Below, one piece after another: positions 34,374 to 46,615 of a stretch of 64,000 bases of DNA. The stretch lies in NCBI GenBank assembly GCA_019279435.1, contig JAAALK010000289.1, forward strand, positions 13,701,924-13,765,923, read 5' to 3'. Source of the stretch: Zizania palustris. Its lineage: Eukaryota > Streptophyta > Magnoliopsida > Poales > Poaceae. The stretch's first letter is position 1. Every line of letters starts with the position of its first letter. The notes under the pieces are model-generated. The model was not told the DNA's origin and searched no databases. It was given only the letters and a program-made list of their open reading frames with translations. A program made the translations under genes and the position numbers.

Positions 34374-35880
34374 ATGCCTCCTAAACGGAGCCTAGGCACT
34401 AGTAGCATCCGAAGGTTTTCTCGGACATCCAGATTAGGATCTTCGAACACCCCCGAGGTTGTAGGACCCTCCGTGGCCCCCACCTCAAACTCCTGAAGTG
34501 ACCACTACCCCTCGAGCATATGGAGCCCCTCCTATGGTTCCGTCTGTGCTCCGGACTGATTTCGTCAGTTCTCGAGACTTGGAGGGCCCCTTCGGAGGAA
34601 ATGAAAGCCATCTAGATGACGTGGCGGTCCAGATGGCTCGGCTTCAGGCCGAGGTAGAAAGGTGGAAGCAAGAAGCTGCTGATCGGCTTCGCCCTCAAGC
34701 TAGCCCCATCAACACAGAGACACCTCATGACGATGACCCTGTCTACTATCCCGAAGCTTCTGAGGTCCAGAGAGGCGCTGAGAATGCCTCCTTCGATGAT
34801 GAATATCCATTGCACCCTGACCTGCAAAACGTGCGCTTCGACGCCATGTTTCGAGCATCAAAACTGTGCAAGTACTCCGGAGAGGCCGACCCCAGAGAAT
34901 TCTCTCGCTCCTATGCTCTTGCAATCGAAGCTAGCGGAGGGGTTCGAGACACGATGGCCAAGTGTTTCCCCCTTGCGCTCGAAGGGGTGGCTCTCCGTTG
35001 GTTCTAGTCTCTAAAACCACGATCGATTAAGTCTTGGGAGCAACTGAGGAGAAGGTTCGTGAGAAATTTTCAAGGGACCTTTGTGGCCCCAATGTCTACA
35101 GGAAGTCTTTTTCAGGTGAAGCAGCAGCCTGGAGAAACTCTGCAACAATTCTTCAAGCGCTTCGCTCATACGAAGTCTCAGATAAGGGGTTGTCTACATC
35201 ATCCGTTGTCGACGCAGCGTGTGAAGGTGTCATGAACTCGGGCCTCCTCGACAAGCTTCACCGGAAACATATTTCCTTGGTGGTGTAGTTAATGGCCTAC
35301 TTCGAGCAATATGCCAAGTCAGAAGAAGGATGGCTTTAGAGGACTACTTCATCTTCATCGACGTTCCTCCAAGAAGTCAAAACTTAACCGAAGGCCTCAA
35401 GTCCACCACAAGTGTCTCTCTTCGAAAATCATCAGCACGATGGACAAAGAGGACGAAAGCATCCCCGCTCTGAGGTTCTAAATATTGCCCCTTCTACTTT
35501 GAAATTGCCTCCTAAATATCAACAGGCTCAGGGCAACAAGGCCAGCGGCTCAAGGCCGCTAGGGAAGCCGGCTGATCAAGGCCATACCTTCTTCTGTTGC
35601 GTGCAAGGTGAAAATCAAAGCCATACCACTAACACATGCAAGTCCATATTAGCTCTGCAAAGCGAATATCTCGAGAGGAGTTCTGGTCGAGGCACTACTA
35701 ATCGAGCCCCTCCCACGACATGTCCGGAGCCAGTGTAGGCTGTCGGGCATGTGGACAGTTTCTAAGCCCCAAGACAACCTCCAACGGCTAGTGTTATGCC
35801 ACCACTGAAGAAAGAAGACACCCAAGATCGCGGGAAACGGGTAGTCCTTCCCATCTCTTGAGAAGGGACCCTGAACGGCA
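34374..35880 (+). pseudogene. gag: Tat-2 gag
   Basis: ATG 34374 (MPPKRSLGTSSIRR) is followed by a frameshift near 34490. The main capsid frame is 34498-35007 (QMARLQAEVERWKQEAADRL, KLCKYSGEADPREFSRSYAL, VRDTMAKCFPLALEGVALRW), ending in TAG where Tat-1 has TGG, a G-to-A change. Further shifts break the rest, which still shows a zinc-like FFCCVQGENQSHTTNTC near 35595. Homologous to Tat-1 gag along its whole length. Confidence 0.85.
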
Positions 35881-38800
35881 TGTCGCAACGTCAACAGAGG
35901 GAATATGTACGTGAAGTGGGGCACATTAGGACCTCGTCATCAGTGGCAGAAATGACCGATTGGTCTCATGTGCCCATATCCTTCTCCGCAGTTGATGTGG
36001 CTGGAATTAAGTTCACCCATGTAGACCCTCTTGTTATTTCAGCTGACATTGCGGGAATCAAGGTCCGGTGAGTGTTGGTCGATGGTGGAAGCTCCGTGGA
36101 CATCATCTTCGTCTAAGCCTTCGATCAATTATGCATCCCGTGGAAGCATTTACTCCCAGCGGCCCATCCGCTACAAGGATTCGTAGGCCCTCCTCTCGAT
36201 GCCCTCAGCGAGATAGGCCTTGAGGTCGCTTTCGGAGAGGGGCACCTGGCCAGATCAGAGGAAGTTATCTTCAACATTGTTGACGCCCCTTATGCTTACA
36301 ATATTATGTTCGGAAGGGGAATGTTGAACCAGTTCGGGGCTGTAGCACATCATATTTATTTATGCCTAAAAATACCCACGCAAGGAGGATTACTTGCGGT
36401 CCTCGGCGACCAAGCTACAACACGGAGGGCGGAGTATGACCATGACCAACCCCTTGATTCAAGGCAGGTAAATAATGTGTAGGAGCATTTGGAGGATGCT
36501 TTAGTGTCAAGAGACCCTTCGAAGATCCCCTCTCATAAGCCAAGCCCAGAAGGCGAAGTTGTAACGAAGATCATCATCAAGGAGGGAAAGGACTATCCCA
36601 TCCAATTCGACAAGGAATTTCCCTCGGAAATTGCCACTTCGCTGGAAGAAGTGGTTTGAGATAATCTTGATGTCTTTGCCTGGTCAGATGAAGATATCCC
36701 CGGAGTCGACCGGAGCATTATCGAACATAGTCTACTTGTTAACCCAAGGGTTCGACTTGTTCGCTAGGGGCTCTGCAAGTTGTCAACAGAAAGAGCATCA
36801 GGGAAGGCGCCCACATGGAGTGGTTAGCCAACCCCGTGTTCGTCAAGAAAAAGGCCTCCGGCAAGTGGCGCATGTGCATTGACTTCACATCTCTGAATAA
36901 AGCATGCCCACGTGACCCCTACCCCATGCCCCACATTGATCAGCTCGTCGATTCTACAACTGGCTCTGAGCTCTTATGTTTCCTCGATGCGCACTCCAGA
37001 TACCATCAAATATGGTTAAAACGCGAAGACGAAGACAAGACAAGCTTCATAACTCCTTTGGGAGTCTTTTGTTACGTCAGAATGCCCTTCGGCTTAAGGT
37101 ATGCCGGGGAAAATTTTTCAAGATTAATTGCTAAGGCTCTAGGTCACCAGATAGGCTGCAATATCAAGGCCTATATGGATGACATTGCAATAAAGAGTGC
37201 TTTAAAGCACCAACATAGTCTAGACTTAGTAGAAACTTTTGAGAGCCTCCGAGCATGTGGAGTTCACCTCAACCCCAAGAAATGTATCTTCAGGGCTCAA
37301 GCAGAAAAATTGTTAGGTATTTAGTTTCGAGTAGAGGAATTGAAGTTAGCCCAACACAGATAAGTGCACTGCAAAGGATGGTTCTGCTAGAAAATTTGAA
37401 GCAAGTCTAGAAGCTTGCCGGACGCCTCACAGCCCTTAGCCGATTTTTGGCAAGGTGCGCAGAGCGGAGCCTCCCAATATTCAAAGCTTTGAAGGGGTCC
37501 GAAAGATTCGCTTGGACATCAGAGTGCCAGAAGAGCTTTGATGAAGTTAAGGACTACCTCGACAATCTTGCAACACTTACTGTGCCCCTTGTAGACGAAA
37601 CTCTCCTTCTTTATCTTGCAGCCACAGGCTCCGCTGTTAGTGCAGTACTTGTCCGAGAAGTGGAATTCAACAGAAAGCTAGTACAGAATCCGATATACTT
37701 CATATCAGAAGCGTTATCCGAAGCCAAAACACGGTACTCCGAGCTCGAGAAGTTTACTTATGCCTTGGTAATGGCTTCGCGGAAGTTACGTCATTACTTT
37801 TTGGAGCACAATGTAATTGTTCCAACTTCATACGCCCTTGGAGATATGCTCCGAAGCAAAGATTCCACAGGGAGAATTCGGAAATGTGTTGTCGAGCTAG
37901 CCCCTTTTGGCATTTCTTTTGTAGCAAGAACAGCCATTAAATCACAGGTGGTTTCTGATTTCGTAGCGGAGTGGACCCCATCTACAGTATGTGCTCTGGA
38001 GTAATCAAATGAAGGTGTGTGGACCATATACTCTAACGGGGCTTTCCAGGCATTCGAAGCAGGCATCAGAGCAGTCATAATCTCGCCTTCAGGGCAAAAA
38101 GCAATGTACTCCACAAGGCTCAATTTTAAGTCCACCAAGAATACTGCGGAGTACGAAGGGATCCTGCTTGGCCTTCGTAAAGAGCGCGCACTTGGCGCCA
38201 AAAGAGTTGTCTTAAAAATAGACTCTCAGGTTGTTGCAGGGCACATTGATAAAAGTTTTCAAGCTCGACATCCACATCTTGCCAAATATTTGGAAAAAAT
38301 TTGCAAGGCCGAAGCAGTATTTAAAGGGATTTCTATCCACAGCATCCCACGAGCTGACAACCAACAAGCAGACGTCTTGGTCAAAGCTGCAGCCGGAGCC
38401 CTAGATATCCGGAAAGGGATTTTTATGAAGAACTTGTCTCCCCTTCGGTGCCACAACTCCCTCCTACTGAGGTAATTTGCATATCAAATAGTGATTGGTG
38501 GAGTCCAATATTGAACTTGTTGCAAGATAAAGCTAATTTGCCCGAAGGCCCAAAGCTGTTAAGGTTACAATTGAGGGTACAAAATTATCATATTATCAAC
38601 GGTATATTATACAAGGCTTGAGTCTGCTCTCCCCTGCTCTGATGTATCTCCCAATACGAAGGACAAGATATACTTCGGGAAATTCACGAAGGCTTATGTG
38701 GTAGTCATCTAACCCCTCGGGCTCTAGCAGGCAAAACACTTCGCTAGGGGCTTTTTTGGCCTACTATAGTAGCTGATGCGGAGTCATTAGTACACACTTG

Positions 38801-39705
38801 TCAGGGATGTAAATGGATGGGAAGATGGAGCCATCGTCCCCCGACACCTCTATAGGTTATCACTTCAGTATGGCTAATGGCTCGATGGGGAATAGATCTC
38901 ATTGGACCCTTCCCAATGACAAAGGGCAATTTGAAATTTGCAGTGGTTGCAATTGAATATTTCTCAAAATGGCTCGAAGCCGAGCCCCTCACAGCTATCA
39001 CTTCTAAAAATGTACAAAACATTTCCTGGCAAAATATTATTTGAAGATTCGGAGTACCAAGGCAGCTTACCATTGATAATGGCACCCAGTTCGATGCCGA
39101 GCCTTTCAGAGAATTCTGCGAAGGCCTTGGTATCCAAATGTGCTTTGCAGTTGTCCATCATCCCCAATCCAACGTAGCTGTCGAGCGAGCCAACGATAAT
39201 ATTTTGTTAGGATTAAATCGGAGGATAGTAGGATTGGCAATGGGGCTGTGGACCGAGGAACTTTCGAACATTTTGTGGTCCATCCGGACCACTCAGGCCA
39301 GGTCTACAGGTCTCACCCCTTTCCGGTTATTATTCGGAGATGAAGCCATGGCGCCAACAGAGATAAAAGGAGGTTCCCCCCGCACCACGGAACCAGAGCT
39401 TGACAATGAAAGACAGACTTTGCTTGACTTGATTGAAGAAACAAGGTTCGAGCTGTTGCCAATCTGATGAAGTACCAACATGAGACGAAGATATGGTATG
39501 ACCCGAATGTCAATCTTAATGAACTTAAGGCGGGCCATTTAGTACTATGAAGCATAATTTCTCCGAGAAAATTGGGAAATAAATGGGAAGGACCATATGT
39601 CATCTTGCGTTCAGGACGTCCCGGATCTTTTAAACTAGCAAATTTAGAAGGGGAAGAATTAAAACATGCATGGCATGCAAAGCACCTTAAACGTTATTTC
39701 TCTTA
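35881..39705 (+). pseudogene. pol: Tat-2 pol: protease, RT, RNase H pair and integrase
   Basis: The protease motif VLVDGGSSVDIIF is near 36075. RT is readable from 36815 (EWLANPVFVKKKASGKWRMC) to 37324, with YMDDIAIKS in the catalytic site. RNase H-like parts lie at 37447-38004 and 38017-38475 (GVWTIYSNGAFQAFEAGIRA; the second domain has N for the usual D). Integrase pieces run to 39705, with HHPQSNVAVERANDNI near 39160 and a C-terminal end like that of Tat-1. At least eight stops or shifts. It served as the comparison that shows which Tat-1 stops came from Gln or Arg codons. Confidence 0.85.
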
Positions 39706-40430
39706 GGGGCTCCTTGTAAAAGGTTGTAAACACCTTTCTAATTAAATAAAGCTTATTATTCGAATTATGCATACCTCTCAAAGTGATTCCTACCCTTGGT
39801 GGACACACTAGGGGAACATAGCTAATTGCGGAGGTAAGCATCATTCATATGAACCCAATCAACAAACTTCGAGCCACCGACTTGAAGCATCCGTTACAGT
39901 GGGAAAGTACCATGAAAAATGGATTACGAGCCATTGGCTTAAAAGCATACGGAAAAGAGTCAAAGGTGACCATGAAAAACAGATTCTGAGCCATTTTCTT
40001 GAAAGCATCCAGAAAAGTGTCGAAGGTGACCATGAAAAATGGATTCCAAGCCATTGGCTTGAAAGCATCCATAAAAGAGTCGAAGGCGACCAAAATAACC
40101 GGATTCCAATACATCCTAAAAAGAGTACTAAGCTACCATTTATGGACTCCGAGCCATTAGGTTCAAAGAGCACTATGAGGTCCATAACGACCATCTATTC
40201 AAATTTCGAACCACTCGTTCAAAATTTCTATTCAATACAATAGGGGCTCCGAGCGTCTAAAGTCAAAAACTCTATGAAAATTGTGCATTAAGCATAGATA
40301 AGCATGTCAGGCATTGCGCGTGATCGACTTCGTTTGATAATCGAAGGCACCCACCCTCAAAGAGGGGCTAGGAGGAAAAGACACAATTTCAACGCATTTT
40401 AATTTATATTACCCAATCAATTATATTAAA
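39706..40430 (+). repeat. Tat-2 spacer with 60 bp tandem repeat
   Basis: The same position as the Tat-1 repeat but a 60 bp period: about four imperfect units between 39866 and 40140, each with GAGCCATTGGCTTGAAAGCAT-like sequence and AAAAGAGTCGAAGGTGACCA. No gene is supported here. Confidence 0.85.
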
Positions 40431-43400
40431 TCATGAAAAATCAGTGTCTGAACCAAGATGAAAACGAAGACCCCTCCGATCCCTAAGACTATCTTTTGGG
40501 TTCGTCTGACTTCGAGGATGACTCGTTCCTGAGCCTGGAGTCTTCAGAACTTTTCGTTTAATCTGCTTCCCTCATTGCAAAGCCCTGAAGTCTTTCCGCT
40601 CTTGTTGAAGTTCATCCCAGGTTCGAAGTCTTTCGGGGCTGGTTTTCACTAGGTCTTAATCAGACCACTCTTCTTCGGACCAGTCGATGTCCTCTGAAGA
40701 TGAGGATGTTAAATTTACAAATTCCTCCTTTTCCTCCTTAATATAAGCTAGCATTTCACTGCAAATATCAGGTGCAACCCCTCTGTAGTTCTCCTAAGGA
40801 AAGGAAAATCGAGGTCGCCTATGAGGCCTTAAGGCTTCGAAGGTAGCCCACTACTGACAGAGCCCTTGGCTAACCTCTAGTACTTCAAGCTCATCTTCAA
40901 GAAAATACAAAAAATCCTAAAAGAATTTCCAAATAAGTCTTTTTCATTAAAGGTAAGAAAGGAATACAAGTTTTTACATAATAGGGTCCTAAGGAGAGCT
41001 AGACCTTCGGGTCCAGAGGAGGCATGCTTGTCAAAGGCATTGCTAGAGGCAGCGTCCGTGCCTGCTTTTGATGGTGTCCTTCGTCGATCTATGCCTTCAC
41101 CAATGTCCAACCTTCAGCTTTCTAGGATGCTTGAAAAGCCTCCCATGCTACGGTAACATCGGGCAAAGGGGCCAACAGCCAGTCGCTAGCAAAACTGGTA
41201 GGTGCCACTCCCACATCCAGCGCAATAGATATTCTGATGTCCTCGATGTGGTGAAGTACTCTGAGCGTGGCTACTTGTCTAGAGATCTCTCCGTATCATG
41301 TACCCGAAGTCTTCATGTTCTTCGCCGCCACTTGGATCATCTTCAGCTTCTAGGCTAAAGTTTTGTTTGCCGATGAGGAAGAGGCACACGATGTCCCAAA
41401 GTATTCGAAGATGCCCCGAAGGACATCCATGGTCTCAGAGGCCGTACTACTGAACTTTTCCTTTTCCGCAACCAAGGCCTCTGACGAAGCCCGCATGTCA
41501 CGGATTAGAGTGCTAAGCTCGGTTGTCTTCATCATGAGGACAGTCTTCTCAACAAGTAGTTGCCTTACCTCATCGGCTGAATGTTGGCACTCTTCCCGAA
41601 GCAATATGACTTCAGCTCTAGAGACTGCTTGCGCCTCTCGAAGTCCTTCGACTTTGGCCCGAAGTACCACCCACTCAGCCAGAAGCTCTTCGTTTGCAGC
41701 CTCTAGCTTTGCCTTCGCACTTCACTCTACACTGACTATCTCCTCCATGTCCGAAGCCCGGCCCATAGAGTCGGCAAGGCTCTCTTGGAGGGCCATCACC
41801 TTCTCTTTGAGCCAGTTACATTCGCGCTCATTAGAAGTAGCAGCCGCGCGGGCAAGAACAAAATGCTACCAAAAAAGCAAGGTGAGTATGGTATGTATTT
41901 CAAATGAAACTAACATGTGTAGGTGCACCGTACCTGATAGGAAGCCCGTTCAAGGGTAGCGTCCAGCTCTGACCCTTCGGCATCGCTTATTGCGGAGACC
42001 AGCTCGGTCTCGCCCACCTCTCGACTAGCCCAAGCTAGAGGCTCCAGTAGAGGTCGAAGTCTTGTCCTCCTTTCGAGAAAAGGGGCTAGAAGGGGGAGCC
42101 TTGTCAAGGCGCTCCAGTCGTCATCGGTGGGAGAAGGCCTCGAACGAAGAGAAGCATCCTCCGAAGCTTCTGTAGACTGCCCCCTGTTATTTGCCTCAGA
42201 CGGAGTCAACCCCACTGCGGGAACATGCATCGGCCATGATTTGCCTTTTCCTTTTCCAAGAGCGGCCACTCGCACTGGAGCCATCACCTACGCCGGAGCC
42301 ATGTCTTGCGCCGGAGCCATCTCGTATGCCAGAGCTATCTCTTGTGCCAGAGCTGTCTGTAGCTCCGGGACCACCTCCTTCGCTGGAGCCACCTCCACTA
42401 AAACTGATTCTGCAAACTCAAATGTATATACTATTATTTAAATGTTGTAGGTAAAAAGAAAGTGAAGGAAGGTTTGGTTGGTAAAGATGTACCTCCACCA
42501 CCCTATTGCCGAACGAGCACAGTACTACTTGGATGTTTGAACATCAGAGTGACCTGTTCGTTGGACTTGGGATATTGAACCGAATCAATAGTCATAGGAG
42601 TCTCCTCGGCTGCGGTAACCACCACTTTGTCTAGAGCAGGGCCCTCCGTTTCCAAGGTCTGAACCCTTTTGGCCTCGACTCTGCCTTGGTCATGAACCGG
42701 GACTTCCATCCAGCACGATGAAGCGACTTCAGCATCAACCTACCCAGTTCGCCACCCTCTTCATTCGGTGCAACCTCCACACCATCTCAGACTCCTCTGT
42801 CATCTGTGCGTCCGCATCATCTTCTTCTTCGGATCGCTCCGACGACAAAATGGCAGACTTCGAAGGGGTACGAACCTTTGGCTTGCGGGCCACCTTCTTC
42901 ATCGGTGTCTTCAACGGGCCAGAGGACCCAGCCTCGGCTTTCCTCTTTCTTGGTGTCGGTTCTGTCGCGGACCAGTCTGGAAGGACTGGGGCTCGACTCT
43001 GAGCACACTACATACTCGGTTGAATCGCTCCCAGTTCCTGACTAGATTCACCCTTCGCTCCTTCTCCATGAGCAAAGGAGCTCCGAGAACTTTCTCCGCT
43101 ACTCGGACTATTTGCTCCGGAGTCAATGTCATCCGTGGAGCTAAAAGATAAGATATCATGTATTAGTTAAATAAATTAAATCAATATATGTATGAAACAT
43201 TTTGATGTAGGATATGTGGGAAGCTTACCTGCGGAGTTCAAAGAGATTTCCCGAAGTCCCCCCTTTGGGTTCTCTTCGAAGTGGATAGGCCAGTTGGCCA
43301 TCAGAGGAGGAATCTGGAGGGCTATGAATTCCTCTACCAAGTCGTGCATACTCATGCATCGACTTATGGTGTACAGTAGCCTAAGGCGTACCTGAAGTTG

Positions 43401-44046
43401 GATTGGCTCCAGGCTAATGTCCGCTTCCCTCCAGTACATGATCTCTTCTAGGGGCCCCGCCATAGAACTAGCGGAGTATCCAATCTGACTGCCATCGATC
43501 ATTGATGGCCTTCCCTGGGAATCTGTCTTGAAACTCATCCCGAAGTCAGAAGTTTATGCTCCCGAAGACCACCACCATCTTCTCTCCGCCAGTTCCGGTG
43601 TATGTCTTCAGCTGGCAGGAAGCCTTGTGCAGGGCTATGAAAATTTATGCTCTCCCCACACACCCTTTGGCTCGCAAGGCCCATTCGAATATGGCCAAGC
43701 GAGCGATGGCATTCTGAGAAAGTTGAGGAAGCTTTACATGAAAAAGATCTAATACCTTTGTCAAGAAGTCCATAGAGGGGAGCCCAAGAATAGCTTCGAA
43801 GAAAGCTTCGAAAACCACAACTTCTCCCGCTTGTGGTACTGGAATAACTTCTTTCCCAAGGGCTCACACTTTCACTCCGGGCCCCAGCCGTCCAACAACC
43901 GATTCGGCTATCGTCTTCTTCGAGTAGGTCGATGCTCCAAGACAATACGATTGGTCTATATACTTGGTGGAAGCCGGTTGGAGATCTCAAGGGTCGACGG
44001 GCCGATGATTCTCCGAAGATCCCGCCATCGCTACCGCCGCTGCCAT
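40431..44046 (-). pseudogene. Antisense gene of Tat-2, decayed but with the N-terminus
   Basis: Homologous to the antisense gene of Tat-1. The likely start is ATG at 44046 (MAAAVAMAGSSENHRP), a region deleted in Tat-1. Introns fall at the same places: 43141-43228, 42410-42492 and 41866-41933, with a fourth donor at 41004-41003; all visible borders are GT-AG. Exon 1 pieces read LRLLYTISRCMSMHDLVEEF and LQIPPLMANWPIHFEENP. Exon 3 reads LPLLAPFLERRTRLRPLLEP. Exon 4 is a coiled coil (VLRAKVEGLREAQAVSRAEV). Several stops and frameshifts show it is dead. The first intron contains stops here, unlike in Tat-1, which supports its being a real intron. Confidence 0.72.
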
Positions 44047-44613
44047 GGCCTGCTGCCGGGCCAATGACGAGGCCGACGTAGGAAGTTTATAGCTAGTTCT
44101 CGCAATTGAAGAAAACTGGAAAGGTTGGAAATGGAAACTCAAGATGTGGAAAAGCAAGTCTACAAAGCAGTTGGTAACGTGCCTCAAAATCACTATTCTC
44201 CTCCTTTGATAGCCCATGAAGTCCCTTGTGTTGTACGTTACAAAGCAACATTTGGGTTGCTTTGTTTCACTTTCGACGTCGTTAAGACATGCAGGGCCAC
44301 TACACTGAAGACTTAAAACCGCCGTGAAATCATGCAATGATTAGCCTCCTTGGAGAGCAATGACTCTAATTTGGGTCTAACGACTCTGAGAACTAACGAC
44401 TAGTTTGGCTTTGAAGAGTTGCCGATTCCAATGCTGCCCTTTGGGACCTTCGACCAGATTCTGGGTCCGGAGATTTCTAATTCCCGGAGACATTATTACA
44501 AATGGTTGTAAGAACTTTCAAATTTTTCTAAGTCTTGAGTATGAAAATACTTCTTGCGTATACTGCTATCTTCATTGCACAGGTCATTCGGAGAGATGTA
44601 TTCGAGGGGCTAC
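44047..44613 (+). other. Region between the antisense gene and the Tat-2 3' LTR
   Basis: About 570 bp with no supported gene. It should hold the promoter of the antisense gene on the minus strand, but no clear TATA box is seen. The polypurine tract GAGGGGCTAC at 44604-44613 adjoins the LTR. Confidence 0.6.
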
Positions 44614-45132
44614 TATTGGGGGAAGATATTTCATCCTCAACATCATTTTAAAATCTCTACATCAATGTTGCCAGAAGACAAAAGAAAGTTAGAAGTCCTA
44701 ATCTCCGAAGGTCATAAAAGCATCATGGCTTCGCTACATTCGAAGCATTTCTCGACGGTGGTCTCCGTTAAGGCTATGGCATGACAAAGAATCTCGGAGC
44801 CTCTTTACCTGATGGGGTACTGCCAGCAAGGATGGAAGAATTACTTTCTCACTATTGACTTAGTCTTTTACCCTTTTAACCATACGAAGAATATTAAACA
44901 GTATTTTCTAAGTCGGCGGTAATTAGAGGGTAAAGAAGTATTTTCCTAATGTATCTTGTCTATAAATACCCCTCTTCATTCTGTATGGGGTATCGACTAT
45001 TCAGGTATTCAATATACACTTCGAACTATTTCAAGCTATTATCCAATTTAGAGGCTTAGAATAGTTAAGATAAATAGATACTTCGTTTGTCAATCTTTCG
45101 AGTTTACTAAGACCTGTTAGCGTAATCTTTTG
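44614..45132 (+). repeat. Tat-2 3' LTR
   Basis: Starts TATTGGGGGAAG (TG changed to TA), with TATAAATA at 44961-44968. The last few bases (GCGCCAACA expected) and the PBS are missing: after CTTTTG at 45132 the sequence jumps into gag. Confidence 0.88.
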
Positions 45133-45371
45133 CCAAGGTCGTAGGACCCTCCGTGGTCCCCCCACCTCAAACTCCCAAAGTGACCACTAACCCTCGAGCA
45201 TATGGAGCCCCTCTTGTGGTTTTGTCTTTGCTGCAAACTGATTTCGTCAGTTCTTGAGATTCAGAGGGCCACTCCAGAGGAAATGAAAGTCATCCACATG
45301 ACATGGCGGTCCAAATGGCTCAGCTTTAGGCCGAGGTAGAATGGTGGAGTCAAGAAGCTGCTGATAGGCTT
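45133..45371 (+). pseudogene. gag: Partial second Tat gag after the 3' LTR
   Basis: This 240 bp stretch matches 34455-34690 of Tat-2 gag (CTCGAGCATATGGAGCCCCT is shared) but lies outside the element proper. It ends abruptly at about 45371, where element B resumes. It is the remains of a second unit joined through the shared LTR. Confidence 0.82.
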
Positions 45372-46610
45372 CTCCATAGGCCCATATGCATACACGAATC
45401 TTGCCACTCCCTTTCTTCTCTACAGGCACAATGTTAGCAACCCATTCAGCATACCTGCATGGCCTAATAAACTCAGCCTTGAGCAACCGTTCTATCAACT
45501 CTTTAACTCGGTCATACATGGCTGAATTAAAGTGAAGAGGGGACTTATTATAAGGCCTAAACCTAGGTTTGATGGGCAGCCAATGCTCCATGAGCTCGCA
45601 GCTTAGTCCGAGCATCTCACTGTACTCCCATGCAAAACAATTGACATACGACTGAAGCAATTTTATTACTTTGGCCTTTTCATCATCCTGCAAATTTTGA
45701 TTAACAAAAGTTGGCCTTGGAACACTATCATCGCCTATATCGACCTCTTCAAGAGGATCGGCCGACACAAAACTTTGACCTAACTTTTCTACTTCGCTAA
45801 AATCTACAATGGCTTTGGCAATACCGTCTTTAGAAGAGCGATATTGCTCTACAAGAGATTTTAGCCAATCAAGATTACTCTTACTAGACATGACTACAAA
45901 TTTAGCGATAGTCATGCTAAACCAGCCGACTTTATAGACACTGGAACAAAGTATCCCTCAAACATGCTACAAAGTCATAGCCTAGGAGATCTCTACCTGA
46001 CAAGCATTCTACTTTATCATGGATGGCGTCAATAGACACATCGGCAAAAGTAAACTAGGTCGAAGTGTCAGCTGGTACAACCTCTACGTCGCCACTGTCC
46101 CACTGAATTAGGCATTGGTGCAAAGTAGACGGGATGCAACAATTTGCATGAATCCAATCACGTCCAATTAATATACTATAGTTAGCTTGCACATCAACGA
46201 TGAGGAACGCCGTTGGAAACATCTTGTTGACCACCATTAGCTCCAAAGAAAGCATGCCCTTGGCCTCAGAGCTCTCACCGTTGAAGTTGTTGAGCGTCTA
46301 GTTGGTCCTCATCAAGTCATCTTCATTCTTGCCGAGCTTCTTCAGAAGAGAGTACAACATCAAGTTGACGGTGGTGCCTCCATCTACCAGCATCCCCGAG
46401 AATGGCTTCCCGTCGATGTGCCCCTTGACGTAGAGAGGCTTCATGTGACGAGTCATATCATCAGGCTTCTCAAAAATGGCCTCCTTTGGGCCGAGGCTAA
46501 GATGAGTAACCTCAGCCTCATCTTGTGGAAGAGCGAACTCAGCGGGTAGCATGACGACGTTTATGTCCATCACTTGAGGAGTGGGCCACTCGGAGATCAT
46601 CGTATAGTCA
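45372..46610 (-). pseudogene. pol: Element B protease and RT start
   Basis: On the minus strand, the protease comes first in two pieces: GHIDGKPFSGMLVDGGTTVN (46298-46684) and LIVDVQANYSILIGRDWIHA (46055-46255). The pre-RT linker follows (VNCFAWEYSEMLGLSCELME), then the RT start (RPCRYAEWVANIVPVEKKGS, then GKIRVCI) ending at about 45375. The RT palm between here and 33784 is missing altogether, so a deletion of several hundred bases accompanies the Tat-2 right junction. Confidence 0.83.
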
Positions 46611-46615
46611 TCGTC
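46611..46615. repeat. Target site duplication TCGTC of the gag-only element
   Basis: TCGTC at 46611-46615 recurs at 54177-54181 on the far side of the element, inside gag-pol sequence of element B. Confidence 0.9.

Larger units (their letters stand above)
33785..45371 (+). mobile_element. Tat-2: older Tat-clade element with antisense gene and an extra gag piece
   Basis: Same order as Tat-1: LTR, PBS, gag, pol, 60 bp tandem repeat, antisense gene, PPT and LTR. Beyond the 3' LTR a further 240 bp repeats the start of gag, so the right side is the remnant of a second unit sharing the LTR. The LTR pair differs much more than that of Tat-1, with many frameshifts, so this copy is older. No TSD is seen at the damaged right side. 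Confidence 0.88.
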
